A DNA stretch of 27,142 nucleotides from Thermoflexales bacterium. Lineage in GTDB: Bacteria > Chloroflexota > Anaerolineae > J036 > Brachytrichaceae. Position numbers and translations under genes: made by a program. The stretch is taken from assembly GCA_017998555.1 (NCBI GenBank), contig JAGOCU010000001.1:7351-34492 (forward strand), given 5' to 3'. The notes beneath the pieces were generated by a model. It had not been told where the DNA came from. It searched no databases and was given only the letters and a program-made list of their open reading frames with translations. Shown here piece by piece: positions 1 to 9,326 of the stretch (the stretch's first letter is position 1; each line of letters starts with the position of its first letter).

Positions 1-427
1 GAATGAAGGGCACCATCAGGCGGGCCAGATCCTCGGGGTTGTACTCCATGTCGGCGTCATGGATGACGCACACATCGCCGGTGGCGTGGTCGCGGGCGGT
101 CCGGATGGCCGCGCCTTTGCCCTGATTGCGTTCATGGCGGATAAGCAGGATGCGCGCATCCTCGCCGGCCAGGCGCTCCAGCACCTCGCGACTGCCGTCG
201 GTGCTGCAGTCGTCGACGATGATGACTTCGAGGCGGGAGATGAACTCGCTCGTCAACGCCAGCAGACGTCCCACGCTGGCGGCCACCAGGTGCCGCTCGT
301 TGTAGACCGGGACGATGACGGTGAGGGCCAGGGACTGGGCGCGGGACTGCTCGGGAGTGGGCAGGGCGGTTAGCAACGGGGAGGGGGGAGATTGCCTGCG
401 CGGGGAAAACACAACTGGGGACGACAT
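1..427 (-). CDS. Family 2 glycosyltransferase, polyprenyl-phosphate sugar synthase-like (3' truncated by window)
   Basis: The 142 visible residues read as the N-terminal catalytic half of a GT-A fold GT2 enzyme. Seen: the opening strand TVIVPVYNE (about 36-44), IIVDDCSTDGS (69-79), the nucleotide-sugar segment HERNQGKGAAIRTA (98-111) and the metal-binding DAD (124-126) followed by MEYNPEDL. The DAD-x-EYxPEDL pattern is typical of dolichol/undecaprenyl-phosphate mannosyl- or glucosyltransferases, which load a sugar from a nucleotide donor onto a polyprenyl phosphate at the cytoplasmic membrane face. ATG at 427 is the first in-frame start; the roughly 30 Pro/Ser-rich residues before the fold are atypical, so a later TTG start is possible. 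It follows the 584-aa GT-C gene by 42 bases and is probably the last visible gene of that operon. Inferred role: making the lipid-linked donor used by the GT-C enzymes. The sugar and lipid cannot be told. Confidence 0.88.
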   Translation of the reverse strand, partial: MSSPVVFSPRRQSPPSPLLTALPTPEQSRAQSLALTVIVPVYNERHLVAASVGRLLALTSEFISRLEVIIVDDCSTDGSREVLERLAGEDARILLIRHERNQGKGAAIRTARDHATGDVCVIHDADMEYNPEDLARLMVPFI

Positions 428-469
428 CGAAGCGGTATTGTAGCGACCGCGCGGGCCGCCGCACGCGGG

Positions 470-2224
470 TTATTGAAAACGATACGACCGAAAGACCGAG
501 TTTCCGCGGAGGTCGAAGCCCTCATGCTCTTCACCGCCCGGGAAGCGTTGTTTGACCCGTTCATATTCGCCATAGTTGACAGGCAAAGCCACGACGATGG
601 TCTTGCGCCCGTCCAGGGCGGGCGTCAGGTCGGCGGCACGCAACAGGTCGCCGGCCTTGATCCTGTAGGCGAGAAAGCGCACAGGCGCATAGTCGGCATA
701 CATGGTGGGCAGACCCATGACATAGGCGCGCCACTCGCCGCCATCGAGCGGCGCCAGCTCGCGTCCGGTCATGATCGGCGCCATCGGGCCCGAGACCAGC
801 GGGTAGGCCACAAAGGCGATGTTGAGGTTATAGGGGATCGAAACGCCAAGAACGACGATAAAAAGGGCAGCCGCGGCGATTCCAGACGCCGCTGGACGCG
901 CACCCGCGCGTATGCGGCCAACGACGGCGGCGATCAGTGCAGCCACACGCTGAGCGCCGTACCCCGCGAGAAGATACACGGATGGGATTGCGACCAGCAG
1001 GCGATTCGCGCTCGGCGCATCGATCGTCAGGAGGCCGGCCGTGGTGAAACCGGCCAAAAACCAGGTGAGCGACGCAAACTCGCCAAACCGCCGCGCACGA
1101 AACAGGGTTTGGGTCAGCCCAAACCAGAACAGGCCGACAGTGATCAGGTCAAAGCCTGGGAACTCGCGCGCGTATTTGGTGCTCGTGTCACCGGCATTCA
1201 TCAGATATCCGCCGATGCGTGAGATCTGCAGGCTCGCCAGCCGGCCGAGGTCGCGCGGCATCGCATAATCCGCGCCAAGTGTGTGGGTCAGGGCGCTGGC
1301 GTTGAGGATAAAGACATCGTTCATCCGGCCGCTGATGGTTCCCGGGTTCTGGAGATACCAGGCGCCGAGCGGCGCGACGGCCACAAACGCCGCGAGCGCG
1401 ACGAGGCCGACCTGGGTCAATCCGATTTTGCGGCGCCACAGGAGCGCGGCGAGCAGAATACCTCCCGCGATTGGCAGCAGACGAGCCGACGCGTACATGT
1501 ATTGCGCCAGTCCAATCACAAGCCCAATCCCGACAAAAAGCAGCATGCTGCGCCGGCCGCGGGCGGCAATCACAATCAGCAGCATCATCAGCGCCATCAT
1601 CAGCGACGCCTCAACATAGCCGCCGCCGAATCGGCTGAAGTGCAGGTGCGTGTGGCCAAACGCGACGAACAGCATGGAAAGCGCGCCGGCGAGGCGGCCC
1701 CAACTCAGCCGGGCGATCACGTAAATCAACGGCACGGTCAGGGCGCCGGAGATCGCCGACACCATCCGCACACCCCCCGCGGTCAGCCCAAACACCGCCA
1801 TGGAAGCGGCTTCGACATAGTGATAGAGCGTCGGCAGATCGTACCAATCAGGGGAGGTGATGAAAGGCGGCAACGGGTCTGGGCCGATCAAGATCCGCAA
1901 CCCGCGCCAGGCGGATTCCGCCTCGTCGCCGTGCATGAACGGCGGAAAACGCTCAAGGTCCCAGGCGCGCAGGGCGAAGGCCGCCAGACAGACCAGGATG
2001 ACACCCAGCGCTTCGATGCGAACAGCGGGCCTGCTCAGCCGCCTGGAAAGGGGGGGCGCAACGGCGAGCGCATCCTCACGCCAGGCGGCAGTGATGACGA
2101 ACAGCATGCCGGCGATCCAGAGCGCCACGGGAAGCGGGCCAAAAGGCGTTTGAAGCGCCAGATATCCACCAGCCAGCGCGAGCAGCAGGCCAAAGATGGC
2201 GAGGTTCCGGCTCGAATGATTCAT
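470..2224 (-). CDS. GT-C (GT39/ArnT-like) membrane glycosyltransferase, 584 aa
   Basis: Integral membrane protein with many hydrophobic segments. GT39/PMT-like signs: an acidic pair in the first external loop (MHGDEAESAWRG, near residue 95), an HxHFSR segment (near 196), GLAQYMYASARLLP, and DAPSANRLL near the end of the membrane region. GT-C enzymes of this type transfer a sugar from a polyprenyl-phosphate donor to an acceptor on the outer face of the membrane. A soluble tail (about 500-584) ends in a PGG...FRSYR pattern shared with four neighbours. The open frame runs back to 2509, but that part overlaps the PA14 coding sequence of the upstream gene; ATG 2224 (MNHSSRN) leaves 10 bases after that gene's stop and opens directly into a membrane segment, so it is chosen. 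It is closest to the 670-aa paralogue at 5249-7261. Donor and acceptor are unknown. Confidence 0.87.
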   Translation of the reverse strand: MNHSSRNLAIFGLLLALAGGYLALQTPFGPLPVALWIAGMLFVITAAWREDALAVAPPLSRRLSRPAVRIEALGVILVCLAAFALRAWDLERFPPFMHGDEAESAWRGLRILIGPDPLPPFITSPDWYDLPTLYHYVEAASMAVFGLTAGGVRMVSAISGALTVPLIYVIARLSWGRLAGALSMLFVAFGHTHLHFSRFGGGYVEASLMMALMMLLIVIAARGRRSMLLFVGIGLVIGLAQYMYASARLLPIAGGILLAALLWRRKIGLTQVGLVALAAFVAVAPLGAWYLQNPGTISGRMNDVFILNASALTHTLGADYAMPRDLGRLASLQISRIGGYLMNAGDTSTKYAREFPGFDLITVGLFWFGLTQTLFRARRFGEFASLTWFLAGFTTAGLLTIDAPSANRLLVAIPSVYLLAGYGAQRVAALIAAVVGRIRAGARPAASGIAAAALFIVVLGVSIPYNLNIAFVAYPLVSGPMAPIMTGRELAPLDGGEWRAYVMGLPTMYADYAPVRFLAYRIKAGDLLRAADLTPALDGRKTIVVALPVNYGEYERVKQRFPGGEEHEGFDLRGNSVFRSYRFQ

Positions 2225-2234
2225 CGCCGATTCG

Positions 2235-5200
2235 CTACGGCGACAGGTCGATGGGCGCGTCGACGGGCTGCCCACCCAATTGCTCAGGTTTGACCGGCGC
2301 ATCGACCCCAACCCCGGGCGGTGGCCGCAGCGCCGAAGGCGGAATAATGGAGCGTTCTCCCTGAGGCGGCGTCCAGGCGAGTTCCAGCGTTCCCCCGCCC
2401 TGCGGCGAGCGATAGACCAGATCGATGGGTTGCGCGCCAGCCGATAGCGCAACCGAAACGGAGCGGACATCGCCATTTGCCGGCACGTCGAGGACGACGC
2501 GTTCGCCAATCATGAGCGTGGCGGCGCCTTCAGACAGGAGGCTGATCTCGAAAACGCCCGATCGAGGAGCGATCAGGCTGCCCTGCCAGTGCGCGACATA
2601 GGGTCTGCCTTGCGCTCGCATCTGGTCGCTGAAACAGCACGTGGCAAGCGCATTGTCGATGCGCAACTGCCGCCCGGCGGGCGTGTCGCCAAAAATCACG
2701 GTGGAGAACAGTCCCCGAGGCGCCGACATCGCGGCATCCAGCAGACGGGCGGGGATGGGCTCTGTCCGGGCGGGCTGAGCCAGGTCAACAACCCGCGCCC
2801 ATTCGAGCAGCGGGGGTTTCGACGCATCGACAATGACCCCTTCCAGTTCGACGAAATGATCGCCGCGGGCCAGCGACACGGTTGCCGTTGCCCCGTCCTG
2901 TCCCTCAACTGCCGCGAGGATCTCGCGACCGTCGATCCGCAGGCGCGCGGGGCCCGCGCCAAGCTTGAAGGTGTAATTCCAGTACTGCTCGACCCGCAGC
3001 CCTGCCGTCCAGGTCATCGCCGATGGAATGCGCTTCCAGCCGCGCGGCGCAGCGCCCAGGGTTTCCACACGCTGGGGCGCGCCCCCTGCGGGTGTGACCA
3101 GCGCGCCATGACTGGCCTGCAGCGCCTGCATTGGCACGCGATAGAGCGTAAAGAGCAGCCGATCGCTCTGCGGCTGAGAGGTGTCGGTCACGCGGGACGA
3201 ACTGCCGAGGGGATAGATGTCCCGCAGATAAGGCAGGTACTGGCTTTCCTGCGGATAGACGATGAAGGTGAGATTCTTGTCAGGTTCTTGCGTCAGGGGC
3301 AGCGATGCGCCGGGCGCCTTGATGCCGCCTTTGGGCGTGTCCAGCGCCAGGAGCTGCACCCAGCCCGAAGTAATCATGTGGAACGATCGGCTGAGCGTTG
3401 CGACTTGCGTCGATGGGCCTTCAGCCCGGGTGGCGTCGGCTTCCGCGTTCCAGGGGCGCCACAGATCCATCTTGGCGTAGTCCACGAAGTAAAAACGACC
3501 CTCGGCGAGCATCACCAGCCCGGCAAACACAAATACGCCGAGGGTGGCGACCCCTTTGACCCAGGGCCGTGGCCGCATGGCCGGCGCGTCGGACGAGGTG
3601 AGCGCCTGACCGGCCAGTTCGACCCGGCGGGCAACGCTGTCAATGACCAGGGCCGCAATCAGGGCAAGCGCTGGGATAGCAGTTCCCATCCGTTGGACAT
3701 TTGGGGTCTCCACCGTGGTAATCATCCCCACCACGCCCGCCCAGAACCACATCGTGAGCGCAACGGCCCGCGGATCTCGCCAACGAAACAATCCCCACCC
3801 CAGACCGAGCAGGATGGGCAGCGCCAGCACCGGCTGGGTGATGGGTTTCAGGTGCGGCCACAACCCGCCGCCATCTGGATAGGCATCAAAAACAAAGATG
3901 GAGCGCCGGAGTTGTTCCAATATCAACTGGGGCATCGACCACTGCGGGTTGTAGTAGATCAGCCTGCGCGCATTCTCGAGATTGAGCGCCGAGGTCTGGT
4001 CAAATCGCAGCGTCAACTCGACCATCTTGTTCCAGATGTTGCCGAAATAGGGCGCAACGGCGACAAGCGAACCGACCGCGGCCAGCGCGACACCCAGCGC
4101 GACGCGGCCGCGGTGAGGGCCCCGAATGAGCAGATACAGACACCAGCCGACCGCGAAAAGCGCCCACATTCGCCCGGACGGATAGAAGTAGATGGAAAGG
4201 CCGCCCAGGATCCCGGCAGCCGCCCATGCCCACAGCTTCCCGCTTCTGGCTGCTTCGTAGAAACAGGCCAGACTGGCCGTCCAGCAGAGCGCCGTTACGG
4301 TGGCCTCGGTCGTCACCCGCGAAAACTGCAGGGCGATCCCCATCAGGCTGAGCAACGCTCCGGCCAGCAACCCGATCCGCCAACCAAAATTCCGCAGGCC
4401 GATGACGGTGACCAGCCCTGCCGTGGCAATGCCACACAGGGCGTGGAAGAGGCGGGCCTGGGCAAATCCCAGCCCCACGATTTTCATGAAGCCCGCCAGC
4501 AGGGTGAAATAGACCATGCTGATGTAATACCAGCCGCTCTCAAACAGACCCTGGGTGTTGCTTCCGCGCACGATGTTCACCGCCATGCGGCCGGCCCGAT
4601 CGCCCTCATCAGGATTGATCCCGATCGGGAGACGGTCGAGCCACAGCACGCGAGCCGCCACCGTGATCAAGAAGAGGATCAACAACGCATAGCGCATCAA
4701 GGCGCGGGCCGCGTATGAACCCGGCAGGGTCTCGACGCCCCAGCGGGCGGGCCAGGCCTGGGGGCGGCCTGAAAGCGCCGCTGCGCCGATCAACACGGCC
4801 ATGGCGCCCAGCCACAGCCCAGGCGCCGAGGGAGCCTTGATGTCCTTGCGTAACGCTTCAAAACAAGCCAGGGCCAGGCCGGCCGCAATGAGGATCGCCG
4901 CGATCGGGACCGCCCACGCCACGATGCGCGCGCGCCGGGACGGGATCGCCTGGGCGATGTCCGCCGGGCGATCGCTGGCCCCACGGGGCAGCCCGATCGC
5001 GCTTAAGGCGAAGAGGATGGCCGCGCTCACATACAGCGCGATATTGAGCGCAGTCGTTCCGCTCTGCCGTATTTGCGTCTCCGCCGCAGCCGCCAGCGCG
5101 AGCGCGACAACGCCGCCCACAAGCGGCGCAAGACGATACGGCCAAAGGTTCAGCCTGCGGCCCGCGATCGCAATCTCGACAACGACGTGGTTGGCTGCGC

Positions 5201-5252
5201 GATTCCGCGGTTGTCCGGCCGTGGCCACGCCCGAGTCGTGCAAGTCACTCAT
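2235..5252 (-). CDS. GT-C membrane glycosyltransferase with C-terminal PA14-like domain, 1005 aa
   Basis: Residues 1 to about 580 are a polytopic GT-C core: GINPDEGDRAGR (acidic pair near 212), LQFSRVTTE (near 309), GGLSIYFYPSGRMW and VETPNVQRMG. The family-wide soluble module follows (about 590-700, ending LLFTLYRVP). Beyond it lie two beta-rich blocks. The first (about 745-835) includes FKLGAGPARLRIDGREI and resembles half of a PA14 domain. The second (about 850-985) reads as PA14: HWQGSLIAPRSGVFEIS, GAATLMIGERVVLD, LELAWTPPQGE. PA14 domains usually bind glycans or other ligands outside the cell. The start codon overlaps the preceding gene's stop (ATGA), so translation is probably coupled. 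The length is almost twice that of ordinary GT39 enzymes because of the C-terminal additions. Inferred role: a cell-surface sugar transferase with its own substrate-binding domain. Confidence 0.85.
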   Translation of the reverse strand: MSDLHDSGVATAGQPRNRAANHVVVEIAIAGRRLNLWPYRLAPLVGGVVALALAAAAETQIRQSGTTALNIALYVSAAILFALSAIGLPRGASDRPADIAQAIPSRRARIVAWAVPIAAILIAAGLALACFEALRKDIKAPSAPGLWLGAMAVLIGAAALSGRPQAWPARWGVETLPGSYAARALMRYALLILFLITVAARVLWLDRLPIGINPDEGDRAGRMAVNIVRGSNTQGLFESGWYYISMVYFTLLAGFMKIVGLGFAQARLFHALCGIATAGLVTVIGLRNFGWRIGLLAGALLSLMGIALQFSRVTTEATVTALCWTASLACFYEAARSGKLWAWAAAGILGGLSIYFYPSGRMWALFAVGWCLYLLIRGPHRGRVALGVALAAVGSLVAVAPYFGNIWNKMVELTLRFDQTSALNLENARRLIYYNPQWSMPQLILEQLRRSIFVFDAYPDGGGLWPHLKPITQPVLALPILLGLGWGLFRWRDPRAVALTMWFWAGVVGMITTVETPNVQRMGTAIPALALIAALVIDSVARRVELAGQALTSSDAPAMRPRPWVKGVATLGVFVFAGLVMLAEGRFYFVDYAKMDLWRPWNAEADATRAEGPSTQVATLSRSFHMITSGWVQLLALDTPKGGIKAPGASLPLTQEPDKNLTFIVYPQESQYLPYLRDIYPLGSSSRVTDTSQPQSDRLLFTLYRVPMQALQASHGALVTPAGGAPQRVETLGAAPRGWKRIPSAMTWTAGLRVEQYWNYTFKLGAGPARLRIDGREILAAVEGQDGATATVSLARGDHFVELEGVIVDASKPPLLEWARVVDLAQPARTEPIPARLLDAAMSAPRGLFSTVIFGDTPAGRQLRIDNALATCCFSDQMRAQGRPYVAHWQGSLIAPRSGVFEISLLSEGAATLMIGERVVLDVPANGDVRSVSVALSAGAQPIDLVYRSPQGGGTLELAWTPPQGERSIIPPSALRPPPGVGVDAPVKPEQLGGQPVDAPIDLSP

Positions 5253-7261
5253 CGCTGGCCCTCAATCCGATACGACTTGAACACCAGGTTCCCGCGCTGA
5301 TCCAGTTGGATGTGCTCAACACCCCCCGGAAGTCTTGCCTTCACCTTCTGGTACTCGGTTTCGTTGTTGGAGGAGGCAATGATGATGGTGCCGCGCCCAT
5401 CCGTCGCGGGCACCGCTTCATCCGCGCGCTGGATGGTGTCTGCGACGATTTTGTAGGCCAGGAATTTCACGGGCGCGTAGTTGCCGTACATGCCGGGCAA
5501 CGTAATCGCATACGCTTTCCAGTCCTTGCCGTCATAGGGCGCCAGCTCGCGACCGGCCAGGATCGGCAGCATGTTCTCGGCCACTTTCGGCGCTTCCACA
5601 AAAACCGTGTTGAGATTCTGCGGAAACACCAGGGCGGTCACCAGCGCAATCGCCGCCGTCCCCGCCAGCGCAACCACGGCCTGTTTAGTCCGCGCGGCGA
5701 AGGACCCGGCCAGCGCGCCCATTCCGTCGACGAGGCGCTGCAACGCGATCCCGCCGAAGACAAATACCGGTGGCATCGCCGCCAGCAGGCGGTTGCCACT
5801 GGGCGCGTCGATGGTCAACAAGCCGCCGATCAACACGCCAAGCCCAAACCAGACGAGCACGGTTTGTTCGGCAAAACGACGCGTCCTGGTAAAGGCCAGG
5901 GCAATTCCAAGCCACATGAGGACAACCGTCGTGGCGTCAAATCCCGGGAAGTTGATCAGGTATTTGCCGCCGGCATCGCCCTTGTTCGTGAAGTAGCCAA
6001 AGATGCGCTCGAACTGCAATGCCGCAAGCCGCCCGAAATCCTTGGCCAGGGTCGCATCCGCGCCAAGCGTGTGGCGGATGCTGCTGTTGGTCAGAATGAA
6101 GACCTCATCCATGCGTCCGCCGAATGTGGACGGATTTGCGGCGTACCACGCCAACAGTGGCGCGAGACTGATCGCCGCCGCGAGACCCGTCACCAGAATG
6201 TGCCTGAAGTCGATCAGTTTTCTTCGCCACAGGATCAGCAGGAGGGGCGCGGCGACAACGGGCAGGAGCCGGGCGGACGCGTACATGTACTGGGCAAGCC
6301 CCATCACCAGGCCCATGCCGACAAAGACCAGCATGCGCCGGCCGCCCCGGGCCGCGATGATGATCAGCAACGCGGTCGCCGCCATCATCAATGACGGGTG
6401 GATAAAACCGCCGCCCATGCGGCTGTACTGGATATGCGTATGGCTCGCGGTGAGGAGAAGCGCCGACCCGAAACCGGCGATGCGCCCCCAGCCCAGGCGG
6501 GCGAAGACGTAGAGAACCGGAATGGTGCCCGCGCCGAAGGCGGCCGCCGACCAGCGCATGCCTATTTCGTTCTTCCCGAAAATCGCCATGAAGAACGCGT
6601 CAATATAGTGATACAACGTTGGAAGTTGATACCAGTCGTACGAGGTGATGAAGGGCGGCAGCGGTTCCGGCCCGATCAGGATGCGCAGGCCGCGCCAGGC
6701 GGATTCAGCTTCGTCGCCGTGCATGTTCGCCGGTATGTGGGCGTTGTCATACACCCGCAGGAACAGGGCCACGAGCGAGATGAGCGCCACTGCGCCGATC
6801 TCCAACAGAATGGCGCGCTGTGTCAGCGCCCGCCGCATCACCGCTGGCAGCTTGACGGCGTCGGTTCGCGTGTCGCTCAAGAACGCGGCGGCGATCATCG
6901 TCAGAATGCCAAATCCCCACAGCGCCACGGGAACCCACCCAATCGGGGCGCCCAGGGCCAGCAACGCGCCCGCCGCCGCAAAGAGCAGCGCCAGGCCGCC
7001 CAGCGCCTGGATGGGGTGGCCTGCGATCAGGTCTTTGGCGGCCAGCAGGGTCTGGCGAAGCGGCGGAGTGGGCAGATCGCGCGACAGGTCGCCGATCCGG
7101 AAGAAGGCGACGAGCGCCAACAACGCCGCGAGGGCCATTCCCGCCACTTGTTTGTCGTTGTAGGCGCGAATCGCGATGACGAGCGCGACAGCCAATAACG
7201 CGAGACGAACAAGGCGCATGACCCTGCTGCGGCGGGAATCCGATGTGGAAACGTTGTTCAT
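5249..7261 (-). CDS. GT-C (GT39/ArnT-like) membrane glycosyltransferase, 670 aa
   Basis: Polytopic membrane protein. An extra N-terminal stretch of about 85 residues, compared with the 584-aa paralogue, holds two additional hydrophobic segments. Motifs: MHGDEAESAWRG (near 180) followed by LRILIGPEPLPPFITS, almost residue-for-residue the same as in the 584-aa protein; IQYSRMGGGF (near 279); GLAQYMYASARLLP; LTIDAPSGNRLLA. The soluble tail ends VFKSYRIEGQR. The 4-base ATGA overlaps at both ends place it inside a translationally coupled operon. The close match to the 584-aa paralogue, with the 1005-aa gene between them, suggests duplication inside the cluster. The function inferred from the fold is extracytoplasmic sugar transfer from a lipid-phosphate donor. 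The substrate is unknown. Confidence 0.87.
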   Translation of the reverse strand: MNNVSTSDSRRSRVMRLVRLALLAVALVIAIRAYNDKQVAGMALAALLALVAFFRIGDLSRDLPTPPLRQTLLAAKDLIAGHPIQALGGLALLFAAAGALLALGAPIGWVPVALWGFGILTMIAAAFLSDTRTDAVKLPAVMRRALTQRAILLEIGAVALISLVALFLRVYDNAHIPANMHGDEAESAWRGLRILIGPEPLPPFITSYDWYQLPTLYHYIDAFFMAIFGKNEIGMRWSAAAFGAGTIPVLYVFARLGWGRIAGFGSALLLTASHTHIQYSRMGGGFIHPSLMMAATALLIIIAARGGRRMLVFVGMGLVMGLAQYMYASARLLPVVAAPLLLILWRRKLIDFRHILVTGLAAAISLAPLLAWYAANPSTFGGRMDEVFILTNSSIRHTLGADATLAKDFGRLAALQFERIFGYFTNKGDAGGKYLINFPGFDATTVVLMWLGIALAFTRTRRFAEQTVLVWFGLGVLIGGLLTIDAPSGNRLLAAMPPVFVFGGIALQRLVDGMGALAGSFAARTKQAVVALAGTAAIALVTALVFPQNLNTVFVEAPKVAENMLPILAGRELAPYDGKDWKAYAITLPGMYGNYAPVKFLAYKIVADTIQRADEAVPATDGRGTIIIASSNNETEYQKVKARLPGGVEHIQLDQRGNLVFKSYRIEGQR

Positions 7262-9282
7262 GGGGCGGGAGGAATTCGATAGGTCGAGAACAGCAACTGG
7301 CCCCGCAGCACATACGAAGATGAGCGTCCGCCCGGATGCGCGTTCTTGTAGGCCTCAAGTTCGGGCGCCGACCTGGCCATCGCGACCACGACAATGCCGC
7401 GGCCATCCCTGCCCGTGGCAGGCAACTCGCTTGCCTTCTCTGCCGCCGCGATCGTCGCCTTGCTGGCCATGAAACGCGTGACCGAGAATCCGACCCAGGT
7501 GGGATTGCCCATGACATACGCGTCGTAGCGCCCCTGATCCTCAGCGAGCTCACGCACGATCCGGATCCCATCACTGAAGTCGGCTCGCGTGGCGTAGGTG
7601 ACGAAGTATGTGTTCAGGTTTGTCAGACAGATGAAGGCCAGAGCGCCGGCGACGAGCGGCGCGGCGAGCCAGCGCAGGATTGGACCACTCACCGCCGAGA
7701 TCAACAACCAGATCTGCCACAGGCCATAGGCGGCCATGATGGCCATGGCCGCATGGGCGATCACCAGGCGCGGCCCGCCCGGCGCGTCCAGATTCAGAAT
7801 GGCGCCCAGCACGACCGTCGAGATGAGCCAGGTCACCGTCATGAATTCCGCAGTTCGCTTCAGACGGAAGAGCATGATCCCGAAACCAACCCAGAACAGG
7901 GCGGCGGACACGGCATCGAACGGCGGGATCTCGGACGTGTAGAAACCGGACGTGTCGCCCCGAAACACGAAGAACTCGAGCGTGCGCTGGGTCTGCGTCC
8001 CAAGCAGCAGTCCCAGATCGCGCGGCAGTTCCGCATCGGGGCCGAGCGTGTGCTTGTAGATCGGCTCATTGAAGATGCTGACCCCCTGGGCCCGGCTGAA
8101 AACCATCTCGGGGCGCGCCAGGTATTCAACCGCGAGCGGGGCCCCGATCACGAACAGCCCGAGCGCGACCGCCCCCAGCTGCTTCCAGGACAGCGACTTC
8201 ATCAGCGCCATGCGCGCGAGCCACAGGATGAGCAGGACAGCAGCCAGGCGTCCTGCCGCATAGAAATATTGCGCGAGTCCGGTCGCCAACCCGGCCACGA
8301 GAAATGGCAGCAGGGGGCCGGACTTCGCCGAGTCAGGTTTGCGCTCGGCCAACGAGAGCGCGGCCATGGTGAGAGGCACCCAGGCAGAGGCCTCAATCGT
8401 CGGCATCGCCATGCGGCTGTAGTGCACGTTGACGTGCAGGGTTGTCAGGATCACCGCCGCGCAGACGGCGATGAATCGGCTCCGAAAGGCGACACGGGCG
8501 GCGGCATAGGTCATTGCCACCGTCAGCGCCCCAAAGAGGGGCGAAGCGGCCCGGAGGCCAACCTCGTTTGCGCCGAACAACCGCACAAAGACCGACTGAA
8601 TGTAGATAAACAGTTGGGCAAATCCAAAGGTCGTCTGCACATTGGCGAACGACGGCGTTCCCCCGGCGATCAAACGCAACACATCGAGTCCCTGCGAGCC
8701 TTCGTCGCCGTGCACAAACGGAGGATAGTTGGCAAGGTCGTAGCCGCGCACCAGGAGAGCCGCCAGACCGATCGCCACCATGGCCGCGATGTCGATTCGA
8801 TCCAGCCCCGCGCGGGGCGGAGCGCCCGTTCTCCTCTCTGCATCCAGCAGCCGAATACCGGCGATCGCAACGCCGACTCCGGCGATCCACAGCGCTGCGC
8901 TGACGAGCGTCAGCGATGCTTCTGGCACGAGGACGGCGGAGGCGCAGGCGAAAAGCGCCGCGACACCTGGCAGAACCGCGTTGCGATTCGACAACAGGAT
9001 GCTTGACAACGCGCGGGCTGAAGCGCCTATTGATTCCGCCGGGCTCGCTTCCTGCGCCTCCCCGGCGTCCCCTGCCGCAGACGAGATCACTTCGGTGTTC
9101 GCCCGGCGCGGGATCTGCGACAGGTCGATGGGGCGAAGCGCGAGCACGGCCGCGACAAGCGCGCCGATCAGCGGGAGCGGGCCCCTGGTATTGAGCGCAA
9201 TCACGCCAAGGCCAATCGCCACGCCCAATAGAACCAGGCGCAACGCCAGCCGCGCGATCAGGGGATTTCTCAGTCGTTTCAT
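7258..9282 (-). CDS. GT-C (GT39-like) membrane glycosyltransferase, 674 aa
   Basis: A more diverged member of the tandem family. Motifs in order: VHGDEGSQGLDVLRL (acidic pair near 191), VHYSRMAMP (near 290), GLAQYFYAAGRLA, LNLDAPGGPRLV, and a soluble tail ending LLFSTYRIPPAP. The first external loop after the acidic pair differs from the 584/670-aa pair (GGTPSFANVQTTFG instead of GPxPLPPFITSxDW), so a different donor or acceptor is plausible. The N-terminus carries two hydrophobic segments separated by an Ala/Glu-rich loop (about 65-90). The start ATG 9282 lies 44 bases after the stop of the 1329-aa gene, with only a weak purine stretch upstream. The stop overlaps the next start (ATGA). Family assignment is firm; the specific reaction is not. 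Confidence 0.86.
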   Translation of the reverse strand: MKRLRNPLIARLALRLVLLGVAIGLGVIALNTRGPLPLIGALVAAVLALRPIDLSQIPRRANTEVISSAAGDAGEAQEASPAESIGASARALSSILLSNRNAVLPGVAALFACASAVLVPEASLTLVSAALWIAGVGVAIAGIRLLDAERRTGAPPRAGLDRIDIAAMVAIGLAALLVRGYDLANYPPFVHGDEGSQGLDVLRLIAGGTPSFANVQTTFGFAQLFIYIQSVFVRLFGANEVGLRAASPLFGALTVAMTYAAARVAFRSRFIAVCAAVILTTLHVNVHYSRMAMPTIEASAWVPLTMAALSLAERKPDSAKSGPLLPFLVAGLATGLAQYFYAAGRLAAVLLILWLARMALMKSLSWKQLGAVALGLFVIGAPLAVEYLARPEMVFSRAQGVSIFNEPIYKHTLGPDAELPRDLGLLLGTQTQRTLEFFVFRGDTSGFYTSEIPPFDAVSAALFWVGFGIMLFRLKRTAEFMTVTWLISTVVLGAILNLDAPGGPRLVIAHAAMAIMAAYGLWQIWLLISAVSGPILRWLAAPLVAGALAFICLTNLNTYFVTYATRADFSDGIRIVRELAEDQGRYDAYVMGNPTWVGFSVTRFMASKATIAAAEKASELPATGRDGRGIVVVAMARSAPELEAYKNAHPGGRSSSYVLRGQLLFSTYRIPPAP

Positions 9283-9326
9283 AGGTCGTCCGCTCAGCGA
9301 TTATCCGGCACACCGCCCGCCTGCGC

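Noticed and set aside
2225..2509. N-terminal extension of the 584-aa GT-C gene
   Set aside because: Overlaps the PA14 coding region of the upstream gene and gives an Arg/Ser-rich, non-family sequence; ATG 2224 is the better start.
2589..4718. 709-aa open frame on the plus strand
   Set aside because: Antisense to the 1005-aa GT-C gene; composition is Arg/Gln/His/Pro-rich without any domain pattern, as expected for a shadow frame in high-GC DNA.
7336..9006. 556-aa open frame on the plus strand
   Set aside because: Antisense to the 674-aa GT-C gene; Arg/His/Asp-rich shadow translation.
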